Shown: one piece after another, positions 8,356-16,965 of the stretch | Position numbering within the stretch: the stretch's first letter is position 1 | Layout of the letters: each line of letters opens with the position of its first letter | NCBI GenBank assembly: GCA_903910555.1 | Contig: CAIVZZ010000026.1 | Span: 1-62,152, forward strand | Direction of reading: 5' to 3' | Origin: an uncultured Gemmatimonadota bacterium | GTDB taxonomy: Bacteria; Gemmatimonadota; Gemmatimonadetes; Gemmatimonadales; Gemmatimonadaceae | DNA length: 62,152 bases | Translations under genes and position numbers: made by a program | Notes under the pieces: model-generated | What the model saw: only the letters and a program-made list of their open reading frames with translations | What the model was told of the DNA's origin: nothing | The model's database searches: none

Positions 8356-11229
8356 GTGAAGGATCGCATCCAAATCCGCGGCGCTCGGCAACACAACCTC
8401 AAGGCTGTCGACCTCGACATCCCCCGCCGCGCTGTAACAGTCATCACCGGCCCCTCCGGCTCCGGTAAGTCCTCGCTCGCGTTCGATACGATTTACGCCG
8501 AGGGGCAGCGCCGGTACGTCGAATCGCTCTCGGCGTATGCCCGCCAGTTCCTCGAGCGGATGAAAAAGCCCGATGTCGACTTTATCGACGGGCTTTCCCC
8601 GGCGGTCGCGATCGAGCAAAAGAACCCGACACGCACATCGCGCTCGACAGTCGGCACCGCGACCGAGATCTACGATTACCTGCGCCTGTTGTGGGCGCGC
8701 GTCGGGCGCACGATGTGCCCCGTCTGCGGGCGCGAGCTCAAGCCCGACACTGCGCAAAGCGCCGCTGACGCGACGCTCGAACTTCCCGAAGGAACGCGCG
8801 TCCTCATTGCCTTCCCGCTCAAACGTTCCGCGAAAGTCACACACGCGCAAATCGTCGAGAACCTGAAAGCGAAAGGCTTCGTCCGCGTCGTCGCCGATGG
8901 CGTCGTGATGCACCTCGACGAGCTTCCGCCGAAAACGAATCTCACGAAATCGAAGGAACTGCTCGTCGTCGCAGATCGTCTGGCGGTCTCAACCGCCGAA
9001 CGCACACGATTCACGGATGCGTTCGAGACCGCGTTCATCGAGGGCGACGGAGACGCCACGGCGCTGCAAGTCGATCCGCCGTCCACCCTCCCGCCGCCGT
9101 CCGCCGTCCGCCGTCTGCCGTCTCAAAAGTTCACAACGCGTTTCCACTGCCCTAACGACGGCCACGTCGCCCCCGTCCCATCGCCGCAGCTTTTCTCCTT
9201 CAACAATCCCCGCGGCGCCTGCTCCAACTGCAACGGATTCGGCGCGACGCTCGAATACGATATCGCGCTGATCGTCCCGTATCCTGAACGCACGTTGTCG
9301 GAGGGGACGATCCACCCCTGGACGATGCCGCGCTACGACAACAAGCGCCGCGCGCTCGCAGAATTCGCGAAGCGTGAAGGGATCCCGATGGACCGGCCCT
9401 GGTTCGAGCTGACGCCTGTGCAGCATGAGAAACTCTTGCACGGAAAAGCGAAAGGATTTCTCGGGATCGTCAAACACCTCGAATCGCTCGAGCCGAAAAA
9501 GTACAAGCAGTACATCCGCGTTTTTCTGCGGCAGTATCAAACGGCCCAGACCTGTTCCGTCTGCCACGGGACGAAGCTCCAACTCGACGCGCTGAATGTG
9601 AAAGTTGGCGCAAAGAGCATCGCCGATGTTTCATCGATGCCCGTGGATTTGTTGCGTGCCTGGCTGGACACACTGACGTTGACGCAACACGAACTCGCGA
9701 TCGCTTCGCACATCATTCGCGAGGCGCGCGACCGTGTGCGTTTTCTCACCGATGTCGGCCTCACCTACCTCACGCTCGATCGCACCACGCGCACGCTCTC
9801 CGGCGGCGAGGCTCAGCGGATAGGGCTGGCCAATTCACTCGGCGCGCATCTCGTCGACACGACATATGTGCTCGACGAGCCGAGCATCGGATTGCATCCG
9901 CGCGACATGGACCGGCTGCTCGGGCTGCTCGCGCGGCTGCGCGACGGCGGCAACACCGTGATCGTCGTCGAGCATGACCTCGAAGCGATTCGGATGGCCG
10001 ACTGGATGATCGAACTCGGTCCCGAGAGCGGCGAGGCGGGCGGGCATGTTGTATTCGCCGGTCCGATTTCCGACGCCGCAAAGAGTCCGCTGACCGGACA
10101 GTACCTCACCGGCGCGCGCACGATTCCGCTCCCGGAAAAGCGGCGCAAGACCGGTCCGCGCTGGATCAAGCTCACCGGCGCGCGCGAGCACAATCTGCGC
10201 GGCGTCGATATCAAAGTTCCTGTTGGCGCGCTTACCGCGGTTACCGGAGTATCCGGCAGCGGTAAGAGCACGCTCGTGCACGACATTCTTTTCCGCGCGC
10301 TCGAGCAGCGCATCACCGGCGAGCATTCGGCCAAGCAGCATCTCGGCGAGCGCGTCGGCGCGTTCGATGAACTCACGGGATATGAATCGCTCGATAGTGT
10401 CGTGCTGGTGGATCAAGAACCGATCGGGCGCACACCGCGTTCGAATCCAGTCACATATATCAAAGCGTTCGACGAAATCCGCCGGATTTTTGCGAACGTC
10501 CCGCTCGCGAAGCAGCGCAAATACACGGCGAGCACTTTCAGTTTCAATGTGAAGGGCGGCCGCTGCGAGAAGTGCGAGGGCGCGGGCTATATCGAAGTCG
10601 AAATGGTGTTCATGGCCGACGTGTATGTGCCGTGCGAAGAGTGCGATGGCACGCGCTACAAACCAGACGTGCTCGACGTGAAGTACCAGGGGAAGAGCGT
10701 CGTCGAAGTGCTGGAGCTCACGGTCGATCAGGCGATTCGATTTTTCCCGAAAGAAGAAAAACTCGGCCAGGCGCTCTGGCAGGTGCAGCAGGTTGGACTC
10801 GGCTATCTGCGGCTCGGCCAGCCGGCGACGACGCTTTCAGGTGGGGAGGCTCAGCGGCTGAAAATAGCCCGCGAGCTGACGTTCTCGGCGAAGTCAGCGG
10901 GGAAAAAACTGTACGTGATGGATGAGCCCACAACCGGTCTCCATCTCGAAGACATTCGAAAGCTCGCCGGCGTGTTGGATCGGCTCGTGGACGCCGGGCA
11001 CACCGTGCTGTTGATCGAACACAACCTCGATGTGATCAAGCTCGCGGATTGGGTGATCGATATGGGGCCGGATGGTGGCGACGGAGGCGGAAAGCTTGTA
11101 GCGATGGGGACGCCGGAAGAGGTCATGAAGGTGAAGGCGTCGCATACGGGACAGTGGCTGAGGACGGTGATGGGCGAGGAGAACAACAGGGACGGGCGAA
11201 GGGTGAGGGGGAAGATCAGTGAGGGGTGA
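8356..11229 (+). CDS. uvrA: UvrABC excision nuclease subunit A
   Basis: Cytoplasmic DNA-damage recognition ATPase of nucleotide excision repair, 957 aa. Two ABC modules are visible: Walker A GPSGSGKSS near residue 32 and GVSGSGKST near residue 631, each with its LSGGEAQR signature (near 480 and 828). Zinc-site cysteines appear in CPVCGRELKP, CSNCNGFG, CSVCHGTKL and CEKCEGAGY...CEECDGTRY. The start is GTG at 8356. Two oddities stand out: a run of 7-bp units encodes a Pro/Ser/Arg-rich insert near residue 247 (9094-9121), and the last codons are encoded by the first unit of a 23-bp tandem array. Confidence 0.96.
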   Translation: MKDRIQIRGARQHNLKAVDLDIPRRAVTVITGPSGSGKSSLAFDTIYAEGQRRYVESLSAYARQFLERMKKPDVDFIDGLSPAVAIEQKNPTRTSRSTVGTATEIYDYLRLLWARVGRTMCPVCGRELKPDTAQSAADATLELPEGTRVLIAFPLKRSAKVTHAQIVENLKAKGFVRVVADGVVMHLDELPPKTNLTKSKELLVVADRLAVSTAERTRFTDAFETAFIEGDGDATALQVDPPSTLPPPSAVRRLPSQKFTTRFHCPNDGHVAPVPSPQLFSFNNPRGACSNCNGFGATLEYDIALIVPYPERTLSEGTIHPWTMPRYDNKRRALAEFAKREGIPMDRPWFELTPVQHEKLLHGKAKGFLGIVKHLESLEPKKYKQYIRVFLRQYQTAQTCSVCHGTKLQLDALNVKVGAKSIADVSSMPVDLLRAWLDTLTLTQHELAIASHIIREARDRVRFLTDVGLTYLTLDRTTRTLSGGEAQRIGLANSLGAHLVDTTYVLDEPSIGLHPRDMDRLLGLLARLRDGGNTVIVVEHDLEAIRMADWMIELGPESGEAGGHVVFAGPISDAAKSPLTGQYLTGARTIPLPEKRRKTGPRWIKLTGAREHNLRGVDIKVPVGALTAVTGVSGSGKSTLVHDILFRALEQRITGEHSAKQHLGERVGAFDELTGYESLDSVVLVDQEPIGRTPRSNPVTYIKAFDEIRRIFANVPLAKQRKYTASTFSFNVKGGRCEKCEGAGYIEVEMVFMADVYVPCEECDGTRYKPDVLDVKYQGKSVVEVLELTVDQAIRFFPKEEKLGQALWQVQQVGLGYLRLGQPATTLSGGEAQRLKIARELTFSAKSAGKKLYVMDEPTTGLHLEDIRKLAGVLDRLVDAGHTVLLIEHNLDVIKLADWVIDMGPDGGDGGGKLVAMGTPEEVMKVKASHTGQWLRTVMGEENNRDGRRVRGKISEG
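9094..9121 (+). repeat. 7-bp tandem repeat inside uvrA
   Basis: Three perfect copies of CCGCCGT plus one variant (CTGCCGT) lie within the uvrA reading frame, extending an imperfect GC-rich run from about 9076. Because seven is not a multiple of three, gain or loss of one unit would shift the uvrA frame. Confidence 0.8.
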
Positions 11230-11338
11230 GGGGGAAGATCAGTGAAGGGTGAGGGGGAAGATCAGTGAGGGGTGAGGGGGAAGATCAGTGAAGGGTGAGG
11301 GGGAAGATCAGTGAGGCGTGAGGGGGACGATCAGGGAG
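11201..11338 (+). repeat. Six-unit 23-bp tandem repeat spanning the end of uvrA
   Basis: Six consecutive 23-bp units (GGGTGAGGGGGAAGATCAGT plus GAG or GAA) start at 11201, 11224, 11247, 11270, 11293 and 11316. Units 1-5 are identical except for the last base, which alternates G,A,G,A,G, hinting that the array grew as 46-bp dimers. The sixth is degenerate. Unit 1 encodes the last uvrA residues and the stop codon falls at 11227-11229 in unit 2. There are no spacers, so this is not a CRISPR array. Confidence 0.95.
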
Positions 11339-11373
11339 GGGAAACAAACTTCCTTCGTGAGCGTAGGGTCGGC

Positions 11374-12279
11374 ATGACTGGCACACCTGCGATTGAGCTC
11401 AAGAACGCGACGAAGCGATTTGGGGCCCTCACTGCGCTGCACGATGTGAGCGTCGTCGTGCAACCCGGCGAGACGGTCGCGATGCTCGGGCCGAACGGCG
11501 CGGGAAAGACGACCGCCGTGTCATTGATGCTCGGGATGCGCTCGCCGACTTCTGGAACGGCGAGATTGTTCGGCGGCGATCCCCGCGTTCCCGCAACGCG
11601 CATGCGGCTCGGCGCGATGCTCCAGGAGTCAGGCGTGCCCGCGATGCTCACGGTGCGCGAAGTTGTAGAACTCTTTGGCGCTCTGTACGCCAAGCCGATT
11701 TCCGCGGCTGCTGCGATCGAGGCTGCGCAGCTCAGCGAAAAATCCTCCGCGCGCATCGTGACACTCTCGGGCGGACAACGCCAGCGTTTGTATTTCGCGC
11801 TCGCGATCGTCGGCGATCCGGACGTGCTCTTTCTTGACGAACCAACCGTCGCGCTCGATGTGGAATCGCGTCGCGCATTTTGGGAGCAGATCACACTGCT
11901 CACTGCGCGCGGCAAGACCGTGCTGCTCACCACGCACTATCTCGAAGAAGCGGACGCGCTCGCGAATCGGATTGTCGTGATCAACAGCGGCGTCATTGTG
12001 GCGCAGGGGACGCCGTCGGAAATAAAATCGAAAGTGGGTGGAAAGTACGTGCGCTTTATGGCAGAGGGATTGTCGCGCGAATGGCTCGCCGCTCTCCCGG
12101 GAATGCAAAGCGTGACACATGCCGGCGGACAGTGGCAGCTCTACACGCTTGAAGCTGAAGCGACACTGCGTGCGGTGTTCGCGAAAGACATTGCGATCAT
12201 CGGACTCGAAGTTGAGGGCGCCGGACTTGAGGAAGCAGTGCTCTCGCTGACGTCCGCGCACGCGAAGGCGGCCGCATGA
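11374..12279 (+). CDS. ABC-2 type exporter, ATP-binding subunit
   Basis: 301-aa ABC ATPase (CcmA/multidrug-type) with Walker A GPNGAGKTT near residue 39, signature LSGGQRQR near 131 and Walker B VLFLDEPTVALD near 151, followed by the H-loop region TTHYLEEAD. The start MTGTPAIELKNATKRFG at 11374 is preferred; an in-frame GTG at 11311 lies inside the tandem repeat. Its stop overlaps the start of the permease gene (ATGA), so the two form one exporter. The substrate (drug, lipid or peptide) cannot be told. Confidence 0.93.
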   Translation: MTGTPAIELKNATKRFGALTALHDVSVVVQPGETVAMLGPNGAGKTTAVSLMLGMRSPTSGTARLFGGDPRVPATRMRLGAMLQESGVPAMLTVREVVELFGALYAKPISAAAAIEAAQLSEKSSARIVTLSGGQRQRLYFALAIVGDPDVLFLDEPTVALDVESRRAFWEQITLLTARGKTVLLTTHYLEEADALANRIVVINSGVIVAQGTPSEIKSKVGGKYVRFMAEGLSREWLAALPGMQSVTHAGGQWQLYTLEAEATLRAVFAKDIAIIGLEVEGAGLEEAVLSLTSAHAKAAA

Positions 12280-13049
12280 GCGCGACGACAGGCACACGAT
12301 TCCCGTTGGCGGTGCTCGTGAAAGCCGAAGTCATGCAGCGCATGCGCGTGCCCGGCTTCGTGATATCGTCGATCGTTTTCCCGACGATGTTTTTCGCGCT
12401 ATTCGGCCTGCCGAACCTCGGCCGCTCGAGCAATGGCGTCGATTTCGGCGCATACATGATGGCGTCGTATGGCGCGTACGCAGTGATGTCGGTCGCGCTG
12501 GTTTCGTTTGGCGTTTCGATATCAGCGGAACGCGGGCTTGGCTGGAACAAGCTGTTGCGCGCGTCGCCAATGGACCCGCTCGCGTATTTCACCGCGAAGG
12601 TCTTAATGGCGATGGTGCTCGGTCTCGTCTCGCTTGTCGTGCTTTTCGCATTCGCGGCGATCGCGGGACATATCTCGCTGCCGCTGCTATTCTGGTTGAA
12701 GATCTCCGGCCTTCTGATTGTCGGCATGGTGCCTTTCGTCGCGCTCGGTCTGGCGATTGGATATCTGTCGAGCCCGACAGCGGCCGCGCCGATCGCGAAC
12801 TTGATCAGTCTGCCGCTCTCATTTGGATCGGGGCTGTTCGTGCCGCTCCAGTTTCTGCCTGCTCCGGTGCAGCACGTCGCGCCGTACCTGCCTTCGTATC
12901 ATGTGGCCGAGCTCGGCTGGACGCTTCTCGGCGCGGGTGATGGGCAGGGCTACGGCAGGCATCTGCTTTTGGTCGCGGGCTACGCGATCGCGTTTATCGC
13001 CCTCGCAGTGGTCGCTTATAGGCGCGACGAGGGGAAGACGTTCGGGTAA
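12276..13049 (+). CDS. ABC-2 type exporter, membrane subunit
   Basis: 257-aa integral membrane protein with about six hydrophobic segments (for example VMAMVLGLVSLVVLFAFAAI and LVAGYAIAFIALAVVAY) and the ABC-2 permease layout. It overlaps the ATPase gene by 4 bp and would form its transmembrane partner. In related loci a two-component pair often follows; here only small membrane proteins do. Confidence 0.9.
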   Translation: MSATTGTRFPLAVLVKAEVMQRMRVPGFVISSIVFPTMFFALFGLPNLGRSSNGVDFGAYMMASYGAYAVMSVALVSFGVSISAERGLGWNKLLRASPMDPLAYFTAKVLMAMVLGLVSLVVLFAFAAIAGHISLPLLFWLKISGLLIVGMVPFVALGLAIGYLSSPTAAAPIANLISLPLSFGSGLFVPLQFLPAPVQHVAPYLPSYHVAELGWTLLGAGDGQGYGRHLLLVAGYAIAFIALAVVAYRRDEGKTFG

Positions 13050-13124
13050 AAAAAAGCACAGGAACCGCGCGTCGCAGGCGGGCTAAGTTGACGCCCATGC
13101 CGTTCAGCCATAGCGTTTTAGCCG

Positions 13125-13622
13125 ATGACACGCGGCTCCGCTCCCGCCGACTTGAACGCGCCTGTGCGTGTGCTCAAATACGGCTTGACCGTCGGCGCGA
13201 TCTGTGCGGCCGCATTTCTTGCTCAGCGCGCCGTCTGGGGCGCGACAGCGCTGGACTTCGACGACATTCCGCTGATGAAGGCGATCGCCATCTGCGCAGG
13301 CGCAGGGTGTCTCGCGGGTACAGTTGGCGGAATGTTTGCGGTTTCCGCTGCCACAAACGGGAAGCAGACGTTCGCAACTGGAATGACTGGGTTCTGCATC
13401 GTGTTGGCCGTGAGCGTGGCGGTGGTAGTGCTCGCGGAGCCCGGGCATGTCGTCTTGTTCGATTTGGAGATAGCCCTCGGACTCAGCGTCATCACAGGAC
13501 TGGCGCCCCTCCTGATAGAAACCCGACGGCGAGAAGCGCGAGGTATCCTAGTTGACCGCTCGGACCTACTCGACGCACCGCCGAAGCCATCGGGTGACAA
13601 ACCGGAGTTCGATCTTTCGTGA
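13125..13622 (+). CDS. Hypothetical membrane protein
   Basis: 165-aa protein with four probable membrane segments (around GLTVGAICAAAFLA, AIAICAGAGCLAGTVGGMF, GFCIVLAVSVAVVVLAE and IALGLSVITGLAPLLI) and a charged cytoplasmic-looking tail. I do not recognise a family. The start ATG at 13125 is chosen because it gives the frame with regular hydrophobic segments and GC-rich third positions; an overlapping frame at 13088-13555 lacks these properties. It lies 75 bp behind the ABC exporter and may belong to it. Confidence 0.6.
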   Translation: MTRGSAPADLNAPVRVLKYGLTVGAICAAAFLAQRAVWGATALDFDDIPLMKAIAICAGAGCLAGTVGGMFAVSAATNGKQTFATGMTGFCIVLAVSVAVVVLAEPGHVVLFDLEIALGLSVITGLAPLLIETRRREARGILVDRSDLLDAPPKPSGDKPEFDLS

Positions 13623-13644
13623 TGCGGGGACGGAGACCGGCGCG

Positions 13645-13830
13645 GTGTGGTCCATCGCCGACGCCCAACAACGCGCGTCACTACGCCGTGCGGAGCACAC
13701 GGTGAAGCTCCTCCACGCGGCGAGCGGTCGCCGGCTGATTTGCGCGCAGCAGGTGACGAACCTCGACAAGAACAACCAGAAGTTCATTTACGGCGCGATT
13801 GCCGCTCCCAACGCCGTGAGGCTCGCGTAG
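13645..13830 (+). CDS. Small hypothetical protein (possible gene remnant)
   Basis: 61-codon frame beginning with GTG (MWSIADAQQRASLRR) and ending before 13831. Third codon positions are strongly G/C, as in neighbouring real genes, which argues that it is or was coding. The frame stays open upstream to a TTG at 13552 that overlaps the previous gene. No motif is recognised. It could be a short real gene or the 3' remnant of a degraded one. Confidence 0.4.
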   Translation: MWSIADAQQRASLRRAEHTVKLLHAASGRRLICAQQVTNLDKNNQKFIYGAIAAPNAVRLA

Positions 13831-13861
13831 CTCCTTGTGCTAACCCGATCCGGAGTGCGAC

Positions 13862-13981
13862 ATGATCACGCAAAAAAAGATGCTGATAGTCGCGGCGACT
13901 GTTGTAGTCGTGGCAGTCGTCGTGCGGCTATGGTTCATCTACTTTCCTGTCCATATCGGGAGTCGCGTGGTGAAGCGGTGA
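13862..13981 (+). CDS. 39-aa single-span membrane peptide
   Basis: A short frame starting MITQKKMLIVAATVVVVAVV encodes a positively charged N-terminus, one strongly hydrophobic helix and a short basic tail ending RVVKR. A GGAG Shine-Dalgarno-like element lies about 7 nt upstream of the ATG. No family is recognised. It is followed by tRNA-Asn 72 bp later. Confidence 0.5.
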   Translation: MITQKKMLIVAATVVVVAVVVRLWFIYFPVHIGSRVVKR

Positions 13982-14053
13982 GCGACTGTGCGTCAAGTCC
14001 ACCCTTCCGGCGCGTTGACCCAACCCTGTCCTCCGTCTAGCTTTCCCTCCTCT

Positions 14054-14126
14054 TCCCGAGTAGCTCAGTTGGTAGAGCAGGCGACTGTTAATCGCCGGGT
14101 CGGGGGTTCAAGTCCCTCCTCGGGAG
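14054..14126 (+). tRNA. tRNA-Asn (anticodon GTT)
   Basis: 73-nt cloverleaf: acceptor TCCCGAG/CTCGGGA, D-arm AGCTCAGTTGGTAGAGC, anticodon stem GGCGA/TCGCC with loop CTGTTAA (anticodon GTT), and T-arm GGGGGTTCAAGTCCCTC. CCA is not encoded. A strong hairpin follows directly. Confidence 0.96.
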
Positions 14127-14131
14127 CTTCT

Positions 14132-14172
14132 GCGGGGCAAGCGCTGGTGGCGCTTGCCCCGCATTTCGTTTC
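14132..14172 (+). terminator. Terminator after tRNA-Asn
   Basis: A near-perfect 14-bp stem (GCGGGGCAAGCGC with GCGCTTGCCCCGC, three-base loop) is followed by the T-rich ATTTCGTTTCTT. It lies 6 nt after the tRNA and also faces the convergent lipoprotein gene. Confidence 0.85.
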
Positions 14173-14179
14173 TTACGCG

Positions 14180-14692
14180 TTATTCGGCGACGGTGATGTA
14201 GATCGTTCCCCACGGAAAATAGATACCGTTGCCGAGCTGATCGTCGGCGGTGTAAACGCTGTTGATGCTACAGGTGGACGGCTTATATGTGATGGTGCCG
14301 CTCTGCGCCCAATGTACGCCAGCGGAATTGGCGCCAGGGCCAACCGTTGTGATCGGCGGATTCGATCCGCCTTGCTGGAACAGCGTGACCGTCGCACCAG
14401 AGTTGTTGTACCAGACGACGGTTTGACCCGCCGCGACCGACGCAGGATTCGGACTGTAGGTGGGGCACCTCAGCGTGTCGACCTGCGCACAGCCCGCGGG
14501 CGGGCAGCCAGCCACTCGTAGGAACGAAATCGTATCGAGTCGATAGATCACCGACGGGCCGATCGTTATCACGACGGACCCGGTGGGAGCTGAAGTGCCG
14601 TTCGATCCGGTCGAAGCCGTGGGCCCCGCGCCGCAGGCGCTCGCGGTCATCGCGGCCGCGGTGCCGGTTATCAGCAACATCCACCGGCGCAC
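14180..14692 (-). CDS. Putative lipoprotein with cupredoxin-like core
   Basis: About 170-aa exported protein. The chosen GTG start gives MRRWMLLITGTAAAMTASAC, a signal peptide ending in a lipobox (ASAC); the ATG at 14680 is an alternative. The mature part is Thr/Ser/Gly-rich and contains SVAAGQTVVWYNNSGATVTL and a C-terminal GTIYITV, a layout reminiscent of plastocyanin-like beta-sandwich domains (PxxVxAGxTVxWxN). Typical His and Cys copper ligands are not obvious, so metal binding is unlikely. Function unknown. Confidence 0.65.
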   Translation of the reverse strand: MRRWMLLITGTAAAMTASACGAGPTASTGSNGTSAPTGSVVITIGPSVIYRLDTISFLRVAGCPPAGCAQVDTLRCPTYSPNPASVAAGQTVVWYNNSGATVTLFQQGGSNPPITTVGPGANSAGVHWAQSGTITYKPSTCSINSVYTADDQLGNGIYFPWGTIYITVAE

Positions 14693-14960
14693 TCTGCGGA
14701 TAGCGACACACGCCGCTCCGGAGTGATGATCTCGTTGTGGGGTTGTCGGCCCTTCCATCGCTTGCGGACGAATTCGCATCTCATTGCGCTCCGTGAGAGA
14801 AAGAGGAGCAGACGCTATTCGGCCGCCGTGTCCCAGCTATGGGCGCCGCCGTGTCTCACCCGTGTCGCGTGCCGTTTCGGGTTGCCGCCGCGTTCCAGCG
14901 GGGACAAATTCGCCCGTTCCCGTACGAGAGCCATCGGTCCGCAGCAAGAGGTGCCAGAGG

Positions 14961-16958
14961 ATGAGGCCGGAACTTCGACTGCTCGGGACGCTCGACGTTC
15001 GCCTCGTGGACGTGGCTGCAAGTGACCGCGCGATGCGTCATCCAAAGCGCATCGCACTCCTCGCATATCTCGCCGTCGCGCGCCCGCGTGGCTTTCACCG
15101 TCGCGACGCGCTCATCGCGATGTTCTGGCCGGAACTCGCAACTGACGCCGCACGCGGCGCGCTCCGGACCGCCCTCACCCGCCTGCGTAAGGAGTTTGGC
15201 GCGGGCGCAATCACAAGCCGCGCCGATGAGATTCGCCTCGAGACTGACGCGATCTGGTGCGATACGACTGCGCTAGAGGAGGCGGTCGGTGCCGGGCGCG
15301 CGAACGAAATTGGCGATCTGTATCGCGGAGATCTTCTTGCCGCGCTGCACGTCGAAGGAATCGGCGAGGAGTTCGAAAGCTGGCTTTCAGCCGAACGCGT
15401 TCGCATTCGGGACTCCGCCGTTCAAGTGCTTTCTGCGCACGTGCGCAGTCTTGAGTCACGCGGGGATCGACGAGCGGCGGTTCCAATCGCGCAGCGCGCG
15501 TTTGAAATCGCACCGCACGACGAAACCGTCTCGAGGCAACTCATACGCCTTCTGGCTGCGGCCGGCGACCACGGCAAAGCCGCTCAGGTCTATCAAGTGA
15601 TGGCGCGTCGATTGAGTCTTGAGTTCGAGACCTCTCCTTCGCGCGAGACGCTGGAGCTGATGCAGTCATTGCGCGCGACGAGTCGCGAATACGAGGCCGC
15701 GGCTCCGTTGGTCGATTCACCGTCTGCCAGATTCGCAACCGAGGGGTCGCTGCCGCTAGCCGTTCGCGCGAACACTCAGTCAGGAGGCCCGCATCACGCA
15801 GCACGACGCGCCTTCTTGAAGCCCGCCCTCGCGGGCGTGGCGCTCATTCTGGTCGCGCTCTCTGTCGGTGCAAAGTTGCTGTATCCTGGACGACCGCCGG
15901 CAGCACGCTGGATCTCGCTCCCGGCGCCGATCGAGTCGAGACCTCCATCAAGGGATTTTGAATCTGCATTCCTCGACTCGACCGCAAATGCGCTGGTCGT
16001 GTTCGGCGGACTGACTTCACGCGGAGAAGGTTCCGACTCGAGCCCGATTCTCGGCGACATGTGGCGTCTCACGGGACTGCGGCGGGACGAGGCGCACCAC
16101 TGGCAGCGGGTGCAGCCTGCAGCCGGACCCTCTCCGGGGCGACGCTGGAACTCGCTCGCGACATACGATGCCGCAACTGATCGAGCACTGATTCACGGCG
16201 GAGCGATGGGTCATAGCTCCCCGTGCGCGAACGATACGTGGGTGCTCGATCATGCGTCTGGGATCGGCGCGACTCCACGCTGGAGAGCACCGGACATTAC
16301 CGGAACCTTACCGCCCCCACACGCCGAGACAAACGGATTCTACGACGGCCGCACCCGCAGTCTCGTCGTGCTCGGCGGCAACGACTGCGTCGCAACGTTT
16401 ACAAACGACGTTTGGGTTTTGTCGTTCGACGCCTCGTCCCTCCGCTCCGGCGTCTGGCACCGCCTATCACCGACCGGCTTCGACGGCTCGCCGGTTCGGC
16501 GTAACGCGGCCGCGGCCGCATACGACCCGAAGTTCAGGCGACTCTGGCTTGAGGGAGGTCACGACCGGAATCCATTGTCGGACTTGTGGCGGCTCGACGA
16601 TCCAGACGGTTCGGCCGGCCGCCCTGCGTGGCACCGCGTGCACTGTGGAGGAGAGGCGCCTGCGCTATATGGGCACCTCGCGGCGTACGACACGACCAGT
16701 GGCGCGCTCCTGCTTTTCGGAGGGATCGACGAAAACGGCGAAGCCCGCAATGATGTGTGGGTAGCGCGCAACCTCAATGACGACGGTCACGATTGCCGAT
16801 GGGAGCGACTTGGCGCGGCGGAGCATTCGCCTTTGCCTCGCGACACGCCGCGAGGGTTTGTGCTGCCATCAGGCGACGCGCTGATCGTCGTCGGCGGTTC
16901 CGTCGAAAACGTTGCCTTCCTCGACTTGTGGCGCCTCGATCACCCGCTGCACCGCTAG
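14961..16958 (+). CDS. Membrane-tethered BTAD (SARP-like) regulator with Kelch repeats
   Basis: 665-aa fusion. Residues about 1-95 form an OmpR/SARP-type winged helix (LRLLGTLDVRL, LLAYLAVARPRG, FWPELATDAARGALRTALTRLR). Residues about 100-245 form a BTAD helical domain (YRGDLLAALHVEG, IAQRAFEIAPHDETVSRQLIRLL). A single membrane helix (ALAGVALILVALSVGAKLL) lies near residue 290. The rest (about 330-660) contains repeated Kelch-like blocks (LVVFGGLTSRG, ALIHGGAMGH, LVVLGGNDC, LLLFGGIDENGE, LIVVGGSVEN). The topology predicts cytoplasmic DNA binding coupled to an external beta-propeller. The ATG at 14961 is chosen because the SARP domain starts there; the upstream extension has no domain. Confidence 0.85.
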   Translation: MRPELRLLGTLDVRLVDVAASDRAMRHPKRIALLAYLAVARPRGFHRRDALIAMFWPELATDAARGALRTALTRLRKEFGAGAITSRADEIRLETDAIWCDTTALEEAVGAGRANEIGDLYRGDLLAALHVEGIGEEFESWLSAERVRIRDSAVQVLSAHVRSLESRGDRRAAVPIAQRAFEIAPHDETVSRQLIRLLAAAGDHGKAAQVYQVMARRLSLEFETSPSRETLELMQSLRATSREYEAAAPLVDSPSARFATEGSLPLAVRANTQSGGPHHAARRAFLKPALAGVALILVALSVGAKLLYPGRPPAARWISLPAPIESRPPSRDFESAFLDSTANALVVFGGLTSRGEGSDSSPILGDMWRLTGLRRDEAHHWQRVQPAAGPSPGRRWNSLATYDAATDRALIHGGAMGHSSPCANDTWVLDHASGIGATPRWRAPDITGTLPPPHAETNGFYDGRTRSLVVLGGNDCVATFTNDVWVLSFDASSLRSGVWHRLSPTGFDGSPVRRNAAAAAYDPKFRRLWLEGGHDRNPLSDLWRLDDPDGSAGRPAWHRVHCGGEAPALYGHLAAYDTTSGALLLFGGIDENGEARNDVWVARNLNDDGHDCRWERLGAAEHSPLPRDTPRGFVLPSGDALIVVGGSVENVAFLDLWRLDHPLHR

Positions 16959-16965
16959 CGAACGC

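Noticed and set aside
11201-11338. Possible CRISPR array because of evenly spaced 23-bp repeats
   Set aside because: Units are directly adjacent with no spacers, overlap the uvrA end and have no cas genes nearby; it is a plain tandem repeat.
13088-13555. 155-residue frame overlapping the small membrane protein
   Set aside because: Arg-rich, without hydrophobic segments or GC-rich third positions; the frame at 13125 is more gene-like.
14053-14172. tRNA-Asn as an integration site for a mobile island
   Set aside because: No integrase, no second copy of the tRNA 3' end and no change in gene character were seen nearby.
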